A stretch of 38,993 nucleotides of DNA, taken from contig JANXSB010000701.1 in assembly GCA_025352865.1 (NCBI GenBank), forward strand, positions 1 through 38,993. Direction: 5' to 3'. The DNA is from Chthoniobacter sp. (GTDB lineage Bacteria; Verrucomicrobiota; Verrucomicrobiia; Chthoniobacterales; Chthoniobacteraceae). The notes under the pieces were generated by a model. The model worked only from the letters and a program-made list of their open reading frames with translations. It was not told the DNA's origin and searched no databases. Positions 23,377-31,557 of the stretch are shown here, piece by piece. The position numbers were made by a program, and so were the translations under genes. Within the stretch, counting starts at the first letter, position 1, and every line of letters begins with the position of its first letter.

Positions 23377-24158
23377 AAAAACGGCTCATCCCGCTGCTGC
23401 TTTTGCAAAACGGACTGCTGGTGCGCAGCGAATCTTTTTCGATCCATCAGGTGCTCGGCAACCCGATCCATGAGGTCGAGCGTTTCAACCAATGGAGCGT
23501 GGATGAACTCATCTACATCGACATCAGCCAGGACGACGCCTGCGACCTGCGCCGCGACGACCACAAAATCCGCGGGCTGAACGATCCGCTGGCCATTCTC
23601 GATGCGGTGAGCCGGACGTGCTTCATGCCGCTGACGTGGGGCGGGCGCATCCGCAGCGTCGCGGAAATGCGCGAGCGCATCAGTCGCGGCGCGGACAAAA
23701 TCACGCTCAACAGCGCGGCGGTGAAAACGCCGGATTTGATCACGCAAGGCGCGCAGGTTTTTGGCAGCCAGGCGATCGTCGTGAGCATCGACAGCCGGCG
23801 GCACGCCGACGGCACGCGCGAGGTTTTCATCGATGGCGGGCGCACGGCGACGGGCTGGAAACCGGACGACTGGGCGCGCGAGGCGCAGCGGCTCGGGGCG
23901 GGGGAAATTTTGCTCCAAAGCATCGAGCGCGACGGCACCGGCGAAGGCTACGATCTCGAATTGATCGCGGCAGTGGCGGCGGCGACGAGCATCCCGGTCA
24001 TCGCGTGCAGCGGCGTCGGGCGCTACGAGCATTACGTCGATGGCATCCGCGCCGGAGCCTCGGCGGTGGCCGCGGCGAACATCTGGCATTTCAAGGAACT
24101 CTCCGACCGCGGCGGCAAGCGCGCGCTCGCCAAGGGCGGCATCGACATCCGACTTTAG
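23370..24158 (+). CDS. wbuZ: HisF-like ammonia-channel barrel for sugar amidation (WbuZ type)
   Basis: This 262-aa beta/alpha barrel is clearly derived from HisF (LTWGGRIRS, DKITLNSAA, GAGEILLQSIERDGTGEGYD, ACSGVG). The first strand reads KRLIPLLLLQNGLLVRS, so the position of the catalytic Asp11 of HisF is a leucine. The second catalytic Asp is kept (D141 in VSID). Loss of D11 would abolish imidazole-glycerol-phosphate synthesis while keeping the ammonia tunnel, as expected for the WbuZ group. The start overlaps the HisH-like gene by seven bases. Together with the enzyme at 24332 it should convert an N-acyl group of the sugar to an amidine. Confidence 0.87.
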   Translation: MLKKRLIPLLLLQNGLLVRSESFSIHQVLGNPIHEVERFNQWSVDELIYIDISQDDACDLRRDDHKIRGLNDPLAILDAVSRTCFMPLTWGGRIRSVAEMRERISRGADKITLNSAAVKTPDLITQGAQVFGSQAIVVSIDSRRHADGTREVFIDGGRTATGWKPDDWAREAQRLGAGEILLQSIERDGTGEGYDLELIAAVAAATSIPVIACSGVGRYEHYVDGIRAGASAVAAANIWHFKELSDRGGKRALAKGGIDIRL

Positions 24159-24170
24159 AATTCCGGTTCG

Positions 24171-24288
24171 TAATCTTAATCGTAATCCTAATCTTAATCG
24201 GCAAGCGGAGCGCGCAGACACAGAAGTTGAAAACCCCGTCCGTTCCGCCCTCCGGGCGGGATTACGATTAAGATTACGATTAGGATTA
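24171..24288. repeat. Inverted arrays of the hexamer TAATCN
   Basis: Five consecutive hexamers TAATCT, TAATCG, TAATCC, TAATCT, TAATCG occupy 24171-24200. Five hexamers of the complementary form NGATTA occupy 24259-24288. The intervening 58 bases include a small hairpin TCCGCCC/GGGCGGA next to the right array. The whole gap (24159-24331) separates the HisF-like gene from the amidotransferase. The arrays are strikingly AT-rich in a GC-rich context. They could form a long hairpin or bind a protein repeatedly; a dispersed-repeat origin is equally possible. Confidence 0.85.
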
Positions 24289-24331
24289 AGACTTCGGCCC
24301 ACCCATTTAACCAACCCCAAATACCCACATC

Positions 24332-25546
24332 ATGGCCGTCAAATACTGCTCCCGCTGCGTCTATCCCGCAGTCGCTGCGACTCCCCTCACCTTCGATGAA
24401 AACGGCGTCTGCTCCGGCTGCCGCGTGGCCGGCCAGAAAGACAACATCGACTGGGAGGCGCGCAAGAAAATGCTCCTCGAACTCGCCGGCGAATACCGCT
24501 CCAAGACGAACTACGACATCATCATTCCCGTCAGCGGCGGCAAGGACAGCTACTGGCAGACCCATGTGGCCATTCACGAACTCGGGCTCAAGCCGCTCCT
24601 CGTCACCTACCACGGCAATAACTTCCTGCCCGAGGGCGAGGAAAATCTCCTGCGCATGCGGCACGTCTTCGACTGTGATCACATCATCGTCAGTCCGGGC
24701 ATCGACACGCTCATCAAAATGAACCGCCTCGGTTTCAAAGTGCAGGGCGACATGAACTGGCACAACCACTGCGGCATTTTCACCGCACCGATCCAGGTCG
24801 CCGTGCGCTACAAAGTACCGCTGATGATGTGGGGCGAGCACGGCTTCATGGATCTCGGCGGCATGTATTCCTACAATGACTTCGTCGAGTTCACCGCGAA
24901 GTACCGGCTCGAACATTCGCTGCGCGGCTACGACTGGCCCGACTTTACCGACGAGGGACTGGAGAAACTCGGGCACCCCGAGTGGAAGGAAGGGCTGTCC
25001 GCGAAAGACCTGCTCTGGGCGCAGTATCCGTCCGACGAGGAGCTGGACGACGCCGGCATCCGGGGCATTTACCTCAGCAACTTCTGGCCGTGGGACGCCA
25101 ATGAGCATGTGAAGCTGGTCATGGAAAAATACGACTGGAAGCCCGCGCGCCAGCCTTTCGAGCGCACCTACCGCACGATGTCCAACCTCGACGACATGCA
25201 CGAAAACGGGATTCACGATTACCTCAAATTCATCAAGCTCGGCTACGGGCGCGGCACCGACCACTCGTGCAAAGACATCCGCGCCGGCCGGATGACGCGC
25301 GACCAGGGGATCGGGATGGTTAAAAAATACGACGCCGTGAAATCGCGCCGCGACCTTGATCGCTGGCTGAAATATGTGGACATTAGCGAGTCGGAATTCG
25401 ACGCCACTTGCGACACCTTCCGCGACCCGCGCGTGTGGCGGGTCGAGAATGGCCAGTGGGTGAAGGACAACATCTGGGGCGAGCCCGCGGCCTACGGCCC
25501 GGTGCATGCGCTGCCCGCATCCATGAAATCGGGGGCCGTCGCGTGA
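24332..25546 (+). CDS. wbuX: N-acetyl sugar amidotransferase (WbpG/WbuX/PseA family)
   Basis: This 404-aa ATP-pyrophosphatase has an N-terminal zinc-ribbon-like pair (C6/C9 and C27/C30) and the PP-loop SGGKDS at 68-73. The family adenylates the acylamido oxygen and replaces it with ammonia, forming an acetamidino group. WbpG acts in Pseudomonas O-antigen and PseA in Campylobacter flagellin glycosylation. Ammonia should come from the two HisH/HisF-like proteins just upstream. In this pse setting the probable product is an amidino pseudaminic acid; whether the C5 acetyl or the C7 formyl nitrogen is modified cannot be told. Its end overlaps the methyltransferase start by four bases (GTGA). Confidence 0.92.
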   Translation: MAVKYCSRCVYPAVAATPLTFDENGVCSGCRVAGQKDNIDWEARKKMLLELAGEYRSKTNYDIIIPVSGGKDSYWQTHVAIHELGLKPLLVTYHGNNFLPEGEENLLRMRHVFDCDHIIVSPGIDTLIKMNRLGFKVQGDMNWHNHCGIFTAPIQVAVRYKVPLMMWGEHGFMDLGGMYSYNDFVEFTAKYRLEHSLRGYDWPDFTDEGLEKLGHPEWKEGLSAKDLLWAQYPSDEELDDAGIRGIYLSNFWPWDANEHVKLVMEKYDWKPARQPFERTYRTMSNLDDMHENGIHDYLKFIKLGYGRGTDHSCKDIRAGRMTRDQGIGMVKKYDAVKSRRDLDRWLKYVDISESEFDATCDTFRDPRVWRVENGQWVKDNIWGEPAAYGPVHALPASMKSGAVA

Positions 25547-26559
25547 GCACGTCCGCCACCACTTTGCGCGAGACGGAAATCCGGCCCGATCACCTGATGG
25601 GCGAGCAGGCCGCGCGCTTCGATGCGGACATCGCGCGCATCCTCGCGCGGCGGAGTGAATTCGTCCGCGTGCCCTGCCCGGCGTGCGGCTCGGAGCAGTC
25701 GCGGCCCGCGTTTCAAAAGCACGCGCTCGACTACGTGTTCTGCACCGGCTGCGAGACGATGTTCATCAACCCGCGCCCCACGCCCGCGGTGCTGGAGATG
25801 TATTACTCGTCTTCGGAAAACTACGCCTACTGGAACAAGCACATCTTCCCCGCGTCGGAGGCCGTGCGCCGCGAGAAAATCTTTCGCCCGCGAGCGCAGC
25901 GGGTCGCGGAAATCTGCCAGCGTTACAACGTGCCGACACGCACGCTGCTGGAAGTCGGCGCGGGGTTCGGGACGTTTTGCGAGGAACTGCGGGCGCTGAA
26001 AATTTTCGACCGCCTGCTCGCCGTCGAGCCGACGCCGAGCCTCGCGGAAACCTGCCGCCAGCGCGGCCTCGAGGTCATCGAGAAACCCATCGAGCACGCC
26101 GATCTCAGCGGCCTGAACGCGGATGTCGTCGCGAGCTTCGAGGTCATGGAACATCTGTTTTCGCCCGCCGATTATGTCCGCCAATGCGCGCGGCTGCTCG
26201 CGCCCGGCGGCCTCTTCATCGCCACCTGTCCGAACATCCGCGGCTTCGACATGGTCACACTCGGCTCCGTGTCCACCGCCGTCGATCCCGAGCACCTGAA
26301 CTACTTCCACCCCGCCTCGCTTTCGCAGCTCGTCGAGTCGTGCGGCCTGACCGTTCTCGAGGTGCAGACGCCCGGAAAACTCGACGCCGAACTCGTGCGC
26401 AAAAAGGTGCTCGCTGGCGAGTTCGACCTCACGAGCCAGCCCTTCCTCAAACAAATCCTCCTCGATGAATGGGACCGCGCAGGCACCGCCTTTCAGGAAT
26501 TCCTCGCGGCGAACCGGCTCAGCTCGCACATGTGGCTGGTCGCGCAAAAAGCCGGCTAG
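25543..26559 (+). CDS. Class I SAM methyltransferase with N-terminal zinc ribbon
   Basis: This is 338 aa, starting at a GTG (25543) that overlaps the previous stop. Zinc-ribbon cysteines are C45/C48 (CPAC) and C67/C70 (CTGC). SAM motif I LLEVGAGFGTF lies at 135-145, with the acidic strand LLAVEPTPSL after it and VVASFEVMEHL as motif II. LLAPGGLFIATCPN is the usual motif III region. The architecture resembles sugar C-methyltransferases, but the typical C-terminal half (needed to reach about 410 aa) is missing, so methylation of O or N, or a decarboxylase-type role, is possible. The acceptor is probably an intermediate of the Pse or a related sugar. Confidence 0.82.
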   Translation: MSTSATTLRETEIRPDHLMGEQAARFDADIARILARRSEFVRVPCPACGSEQSRPAFQKHALDYVFCTGCETMFINPRPTPAVLEMYYSSSENYAYWNKHIFPASEAVRREKIFRPRAQRVAEICQRYNVPTRTLLEVGAGFGTFCEELRALKIFDRLLAVEPTPSLAETCRQRGLEVIEKPIEHADLSGLNADVVASFEVMEHLFSPADYVRQCARLLAPGGLFIATCPNIRGFDMVTLGSVSTAVDPEHLNYFHPASLSQLVESCGLTVLEVQTPGKLDAELVRKKVLAGEFDLTSQPFLKQILLDEWDRAGTAFQEFLAANRLSSHMWLVAQKAG

Positions 26560-26563
26560 CCGC

Positions 26564-27574
26564 ATGCACGTGCAACGCGCAGCGCTGACGGGAGTCCGCG
26601 AATTGGTCTTCGAAAATTTGGAAGTCGATGATGAAAACTTGGGCGACACCGCACTCTCGGCCCGCACTTTGTGCAGCGCGGTTTCTGTCGGCACCGAGGT
26701 CGCCGCGTACACCGGCCAGCCGCCGCTGCGGCCGGGGCCGGTCTATCCGCGGCGCGTCGGCTATTGCAATGTGGCGGCCGTCGGGCGTATCGGACGCGGC
26801 GTGGCGGGGATCGCGCCGGGCCGGCGAATCCTCACGCACCAGTCACACCAAAGCGGATTCGTCTGCGATCAGTCGGAAGTCCTCGCCGTGCTCGACGACG
26901 CCCTCAATCCCGACATCGCCGCCCTCGCGTACCTCGCGCAGCTCGGCTTGGCCGCGTTGCAAAAAGCCCGCTTCCAAACGGGTGAGACCGTCGCCGTCCT
27001 CGGGCTTGGCACCATCGGTCTCGCGACCAGCGGCGTGGTCCGTGCGCTCGGCGGACACGCGCTGGCGCTGGGCAATGACAGCTCGCGTCTGGCCAAATCC
27101 GCGCAACTCGGCGCGGCGTGCGGCTTCGATTCAGCCGACCGCGCACTGCCGGAAAAAATCGCCGCCGCGACCGGCGGACGCGGGCCCGATCTCATCGTGA
27201 CCACCGCCAACTCCTGGGCCGCATGGCAAACCGTCCTCGCGATTTCCCGGTTTCAAACCCGGATCGCCGTCCTCGGATTTCCCGGACGCTCCGAGGGCGC
27301 ACCCGCTTTCAACCCGCTCGACAGCGCGCATTTTTATGACAAGCAGCTCACCATTTTCGCCGCCGGTCTGACCGAGGACTCCTCCTCCGCGCCGGTCTCT
27401 CCGCTGCTCCGCGGCAACATCCGGTCCATCCTCGCCATGCTCGCCGATCACCGCCTCGATCTCGCGCCGCTCATCACCCACCGCGTGCCGTGGAACGAGC
27501 TGCCAGCCATCTACGAACGCGCCGCCAGCCATGACAAATCGCTCATCGGCGCGGTGCTGAACTGGGCCAGTTAG
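26564..27574 (+). CDS. MDR-superfamily (alcohol dehydrogenase-like) oxidoreductase
   Basis: This 336-aa medium-chain dehydrogenase has the NAD(P)-binding GLGTIG at 147-152 within VAVLGLGTIGLATSGVVRALG. The canonical catalytic zinc ligands near residues 38-70 are not evident: SVGTEVAAYTG lacks the usual Cys, and the structural four-cysteine lobe is absent. It is therefore probably a zinc-independent member. The start at 26564 follows the previous stop by four bases; longer frames upstream are shadows. It sits directly before a Gfo/Idh oxidoreductase, and the pair may carry out sequential oxidation and reduction on a sugar nucleotide or an acyl substituent. The substrate is unknown. Confidence 0.8.
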   Translation: MHVQRAALTGVRELVFENLEVDDENLGDTALSARTLCSAVSVGTEVAAYTGQPPLRPGPVYPRRVGYCNVAAVGRIGRGVAGIAPGRRILTHQSHQSGFVCDQSEVLAVLDDALNPDIAALAYLAQLGLAALQKARFQTGETVAVLGLGTIGLATSGVVRALGGHALALGNDSSRLAKSAQLGAACGFDSADRALPEKIAAATGGRGPDLIVTTANSWAAWQTVLAISRFQTRIAVLGFPGRSEGAPAFNPLDSAHFYDKQLTIFAAGLTEDSSSAPVSPLLRGNIRSILAMLADHRLDLAPLITHRVPWNELPAIYERAASHDKSLIGAVLNWAS

Positions 27575-27576
27575 AC

Positions 27577-28668
27577 GTGTCTGAAAATCCTGTAAAATTC
27601 GGCCTCATCGGCTGCGGCCACATGGGCGCGACGGCGGATGAAAAAGCCGCCCACTGGGCCATCGCGCGCCTCTGGCTGCCGCTCGCGCACGCCTCCGCCA
27701 TCGCCGCCGCAGAGGGCGCGGAACTCACCGCCGTGTGCGACGTGAAGGAAGCCACCGCGCGCCAGACGATGGAGCGCTACGGGGCGCGCGCCTTTTACAC
27801 CGACTACCGCGAGATGCTCGCGCGCGAACCGCTCGACGCCGTCGCCATCGCCACGCGAACGCCGGAGCGCAAAGCCGTCATCGAGGAATGTGTGCGCCGC
27901 GGAGTGCGCGCGCTGTTTTGCGAAAAGCCGCTCTGCCGCACGCTCGAAGACGCCGACGAACTCGTGGCGCTGCTGCGCGAAAACCGCGTCGCCTTTGTCT
28001 ATGGCACGCGCCGCCGTTTCATGCCGGTCTATGGCCGCGTGCAGCGCGAGATCGCCGCGGGTCGCATCGGCGCGGTGCAGAGCATCGTCGTCCGCTTCGG
28101 GCGCAGCCCATTGCTTTGGACGCATCCGCACACCGTCGATATCGCCAGTTTTTTCGCGGGCGACGCCGCGCCGGAATCCGTGCAGGCGGACCTGGAACTC
28201 GATCCCGCCGCGGTCAGCGCCCGCGAGGTGGACGCCGATCCGCTGGTGCGCTCGGCGACGATCCGCTTCACCAACGGGATCGTGGCGCATCTCATCGCCA
28301 GCGAATCCTTCGATGTCGAGATTGCGGGCACGAAAGGCATGGTCACGATCGAGAGCGACGGGGCCGCCGTCGTCTGGCGCACGCGCCTCGCCGACGGCGG
28401 GCCCGCCTTCGATCCCGGCCATCTTTTGCAGCACGAACGCGTGGAAAACACCGACACGGATTCCGGCACCGTCGAAAGCATCCGCGCGCTGCTCGCCGCG
28501 GTGCGCGGGCAGGGCGCGTCGCTTTATCCGCCGGAGCTGACGGTGCGAAATCTGGAGATTCTTTTCGCCATGGTGGAAAGCCACCTCGGCGATGGCCGGC
28601 GCGTGCGGTGGCCCATCGCGCGGCGCGGGCTGAAAATCACCGGCCGCTTTGGCAGCCTCTACCCCTAG
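27577..28668 (+). CDS. Gfo/Idh/MocA-family oxidoreductase
   Basis: This 363-aa protein starts at GTG two bases after the MDR gene. It has the Rossmann motif GCGHMG at 12-17, the CDVKEATA strand for cofactor ribose, and CEKPLCRT with the conserved EKP at 116-118. The later part is a beta-sheet substrate domain (THPHTVDIASFF carries the usual histidine-Asp pair). Members reduce or oxidise sugars and sugar nucleotides, for example WbpB and KijD10. An insertion at residues 18-40 (TADEKAAHWAIARLWLPLAH) is longer than in simple members. A joint function with the MDR enzyme is inferred from coupling alone. Confidence 0.88.
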   Translation: MSENPVKFGLIGCGHMGATADEKAAHWAIARLWLPLAHASAIAAAEGAELTAVCDVKEATARQTMERYGARAFYTDYREMLAREPLDAVAIATRTPERKAVIEECVRRGVRALFCEKPLCRTLEDADELVALLRENRVAFVYGTRRRFMPVYGRVQREIAAGRIGAVQSIVVRFGRSPLLWTHPHTVDIASFFAGDAAPESVQADLELDPAAVSAREVDADPLVRSATIRFTNGIVAHLIASESFDVEIAGTKGMVTIESDGAAVVWRTRLADGGPAFDPGHLLQHERVENTDTDSGTVESIRALLAAVRGQGASLYPPELTVRNLEILFAMVESHLGDGRRVRWPIARRGLKITGRFGSLYP

Positions 28669-28675
28669 CGCCCGA

Positions 28676-30220
28676 ATGACGCTCAGCTCCCTTGCCCGAA
28701 AAATTCTAAGCCCGCGGCCGCGGCAGCCCGCCGGCGAAATGGCGCGCGTCTTTCTGCGCCGGCTGGCCGAGTGGCGGCAGATCACGCCGGAGCCACGCGG
28801 TGGTGGCCGGGCCGGGGTGCTGGTCACGCCGTGGCTGCGCAGCGCGGTGCCATTCTACAATCTAGAAATCGCGCTCGAACTCGCGCGACGCGGCGTGGAG
28901 GTGACGGTCTTTTGGGATGCCTCCGATGTTTTCGGCAATGCCTCCGGGCGCTCGGAAGTGGAAGACATCGGGCAACTGCTCGAACACCTCCCGCCGCATC
29001 TCACCGTGATCCGCGTGGATGATGACACTCCCTGTTCGGAGGCGGTTGAATCCGGACTGGCGGAATCCATCGTGCGCGAAAACGCCATTTGGAAAATGCG
29101 GGGCGAAGAGCGCGCGGATGATTTCATTGCAAGTAAGCCGGAGATTCGCGCGGCATCCGAGGCGCACCTCGGACGCGTTCAGCGTTTGCTGCGCACCAAC
29201 GCGGTTGACTGGCTGCTCGTGCCCGGCGGAATCTACGGACTAAGTGCCGCCTATCTGGCCATCGCCCGCAAGCTGGGGATGGGTGTCTCCACCTACGATT
29301 CGGACCCAGGCATGCTCATGACCGCCCATAACGGTGCCGCCGCCCATCATGCCGACATGGCCCGCGTGTTTGCCCAGTTGCAGACCGAGTTCGTGGATCG
29401 TCCGTGGGAGTTGGAAGGTCTCGTGGAAGGCTCGCGGGCGGAACTGGCCAAGCGCCAGGCGGGAGTATCGACCCTTTTTCAATTCCAAAAGGTCGCCGCG
29501 ATTAATGTCGCGACGAGTGACTGCAACATTCTCGTGCCGCTCAATCTGCGCTGGGACTCGGCGTCTCTCTCGCGGCAGCGGCTATTTCCGAGCGTCTCCG
29601 AATGGCTGTCGCAACTGATCCAGTGGGTGGAGCGGACTCCGGCCGCGCGGCTCTGTCTGCGTCAGCATCCCTGCGAGCGCTTCGATGAAATCCGCGGGTC
29701 GGATGACGTGCGGCCTTTGATCGAAGCGGCGGGGGATTCCGCGCGCCGGCGGATTACCTTTGTCGGCGCCGATGACCCGTGTAACACCTATGATCTTATG
29801 CGGACGGCGAGGGTCGTCCTGCCCTTTACATCCACCCTTGGCGTGGAGGCTATCATGCTCGGGATTTCGGTGGTGACTTCGACTAACTGCTATTATGCGG
29901 ACCTTGGCTTTGTCTGGAATGCCCGGACGGTCGGCGAGTATTTCGATCTTATCGGACAAGCCATCGAAGGCCGGCTCACCGTGGACGACAAGGCGCAGCG
30001 TGGGGCCGCACTCACCTATGGGCTCACGCAAAACTGGGCTCAAATAAAAACGATGTTCACCCCTGCGCCACCCGACTTTCCCAAATGGACGGCGCTCCAC
30101 CCGCGGGAACTCTGGAGCCTCGAAGAAACCGCCGACATGATGAAGGCGCTGATCACGCGAGTGCCTCTCAGTTACCTTCGTTATCGCCGCTCCTCGCCGG
30201 TGACGGGCGCCCAGCCATGA
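28676..30220 (+). CDS. Capsule-type GT-B glycosyltransferase, second candidate nonulosonate transferase
   Basis: This is about 514 aa from the ATG at 28676, eight bases after the previous stop. The C-terminal half has LRQHPCERFDE with RQHP at 329-332 and VLPFTSTLGVEAIMLGISVVTS (382-402). This arrangement is seen in capsule synthesis proteins (KpsC/KpsS-like) and other CMP-sugar-using GT-B enzymes. The N-terminal domain starts GVLVTPWLRSAVPFYNLEIALELARRG, a normal GT-B acceptor domain. GC content begins to fall within this gene and stays lower to about 33000. It shares motif style but little overall resemblance with the 544-aa enzyme at 15109. Two such enzymes may make two different linkages of the same nonulosonic acid. 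Confidence 0.68.
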   Translation: MTLSSLARKILSPRPRQPAGEMARVFLRRLAEWRQITPEPRGGGRAGVLVTPWLRSAVPFYNLEIALELARRGVEVTVFWDASDVFGNASGRSEVEDIGQLLEHLPPHLTVIRVDDDTPCSEAVESGLAESIVRENAIWKMRGEERADDFIASKPEIRAASEAHLGRVQRLLRTNAVDWLLVPGGIYGLSAAYLAIARKLGMGVSTYDSDPGMLMTAHNGAAAHHADMARVFAQLQTEFVDRPWELEGLVEGSRAELAKRQAGVSTLFQFQKVAAINVATSDCNILVPLNLRWDSASLSRQRLFPSVSEWLSQLIQWVERTPAARLCLRQHPCERFDEIRGSDDVRPLIEAAGDSARRRITFVGADDPCNTYDLMRTARVVLPFTSTLGVEAIMLGISVVTSTNCYYADLGFVWNARTVGEYFDLIGQAIEGRLTVDDKAQRGAALTYGLTQNWAQIKTMFTPAPPDFPKWTALHPRELWSLEETADMMKALITRVPLSYLRYRRSSPVTGAQP

Positions 30221-30933
30221 TCCGCCGTCTCATTGACTATGGGTGTCAGGCGTGGAGCAGGCATCGGAGGCGGAGGATGTCCGCGTTTTATCGGAAGCTG
30301 TACGTCGGATCAGGCTCCTCCATTGATGCCTCGGTCCAGGTCTATGGGTGGCAGAATGTAAGGATCGGCCGGGCGACGATTCTCTGCGAGGAAACGCTCA
30401 TCAATGCCATGAACCGTGAGACTGAGGAAGTTACCCTTTCGATCGGAGATCACTGTTTCATCGGACGGCGCAACTATTTCAACACGGGCCATGACATCCG
30501 AGTGGGTGACTATTGCCTGACTGCGAATGACTGCCAGTTCCTTGGGTCCGATCACAATATCCAGTCGCCGTTGGTCCCTTACTTGGTGAGCGGGGCGGTT
30601 GTGGACAAGTCCATCGTGCTCGGGCCGAACTGCTGGCTCGGGCAGGGGGTGACGGTGCTCAAAGGCATCAGCATCGGTTACGGCTCCGTGATCGGCGCGA
30701 GGACTGTGGTCACGTCGAGCGTTCCTCCGCTCAGCATCGTGGTCGGTCATCCGGGGCGCATCATCAAACGCTTCAGCCTGCCGCGTCAGGTGTGGGTTCC
30801 GGTCGAGGAGTTCACTGCCGGGGACGAAGCGGCCTTGCCGTCGGAGGAGGAATACCTCGCACAACTCCGGCGCACGCATCCCTCGGTGAGAGGCCCATTG
30901 ATCGGGAGCAGTAAGGAGTTTGGCGACTACTAA
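30217..30933 (+). CDS. Left-handed beta-helix (hexapeptide repeat) acyltransferase, first of two
   Basis: This 238-aa protein of the LbetaH family has an N-terminal basic helix, then irregular hexapeptide turns from about residue 30 to 180 (for example VRIGRATIL, LSIGDHCFIGRR, IRVGDYC, SIVLGPNCWLGQGVTVL). H113 in GSDHNI is a candidate general base. A C-terminal tail of about 50 residues is polar. Such enzymes acetylate sugars from acetyl-CoA, but some accept acyl-carrier-protein substrates. Here an ACP gene lies 1.6 kb downstream in the same run. The ATG overlaps the preceding stop (ATGA). Donor and acceptor are unknown. Confidence 0.83.
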   Translation: MIRRLIDYGCQAWSRHRRRRMSAFYRKLYVGSGSSIDASVQVYGWQNVRIGRATILCEETLINAMNRETEEVTLSIGDHCFIGRRNYFNTGHDIRVGDYCLTANDCQFLGSDHNIQSPLVPYLVSGAVVDKSIVLGPNCWLGQGVTVLKGISIGYGSVIGARTVVTSSVPPLSIVVGHPGRIIKRFSLPRQVWVPVEEFTAGDEAALPSEEEYLAQLRRTHPSVRGPLIGSSKEFGDY

Positions 30934-30939
30934 ACGGGC

Positions 30940-31557
30940 ATGCTGAATAAGAACTGGTTCAGAAACAAATTCTGGCGGCAAGTCCTCGAACTGGCCACGC
31001 CCGAGGGTGCCTCATCCTATCGCGATTTCACCTTTAAGAACTGGTGCCTGCGCCGGCTCGGTGCGCGCGTGGGTGAGAACGTCGCCGTGGGTCGCAGGTT
31101 TGATTGCCTGCTTCATTTGCTGTCAGCACTCCACATCGATAACCATGTCAATATCTCGAACGACGTGGCGATCTACGCCTTTGGAAAGGTATCCATTGGT
31201 TCCTTTACCGCGATTGCCTCGCATTGCGTCTTTACCAATGGCACGCACGACATCTCCACCCATCAGCCCAAGGCGGGCCGACTCGTCATTGGGCGCGGGG
31301 TTTTCATTGGTCTCGGAGCGCGGATCATCGGGCCGGTGACGATCGGCGACAATGCCTTGATCGCCGCCGGCGCGACGGTGATCTCCGATGTCCCCGAAGG
31401 CATGGTCATGGCCGGCAATCCGGCCAAGTGCATTGGCCGCCGCCCGCTGGCCAAGCGGGTGTGGCATTTCCCCGATCTTTGGTACGACCCTTCCACCTTC
31501 ACGCTCATCGACAACCCAGCCGGTGAAGCGCAGCCGCTTCCGCAAAATGAACCCTAG
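30940..31557 (+). CDS. Hexapeptide-repeat acyltransferase (WcaF/LacA/NodL-like), second of two
   Basis: This 205-aa protein has hexapeptide turns from residue 44 to about 175 and the typical catalytic loop TNGTHDIS with H103. The C-terminal coil VISDVPEGMVMAGNPAKCIGRR is the conserved end of the NodL/LacA/WcaF group. The likely activity is O-acylation of a sugar by acetyl-CoA or an acyl thioester. It lies six bases after the first hexapeptide gene and overlaps the formyltransferase by eleven bases, which ties both to the ACP cassette. The two proteins are not close duplicates: they differ in length and in the loop around the histidine. Confidence 0.88.
   Translation: MLNKNWFRNKFWRQVLELATPEGASSYRDFTFKNWCLRRLGARVGENVAVGRRFDCLLHLLSALHIDNHVNISNDVAIYAFGKVSIGSFTAIASHCVFTNGTHDISTHQPKAGRLVIGRGVFIGLGARIIGPVTIGDNALIAAGATVISDVPEGMVMAGNPAKCIGRRPLAKRVWHFPDLWYDPSTFTLIDNPAGEAQPLPQNEP

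Noticed and set aside
22753..24158. Histidine biosynthesis genes hisH and hisF
   Set aside because: No other his gene is present, the HisF-like protein lacks Asp11, and the WbpG-type amidotransferase next door explains them as sugar-amidation proteins.
24171..24288. CRISPR array
   Set aside because: The repeat units are six bases without spacers and occur in two inverted blocks, which does not fit a CRISPR.
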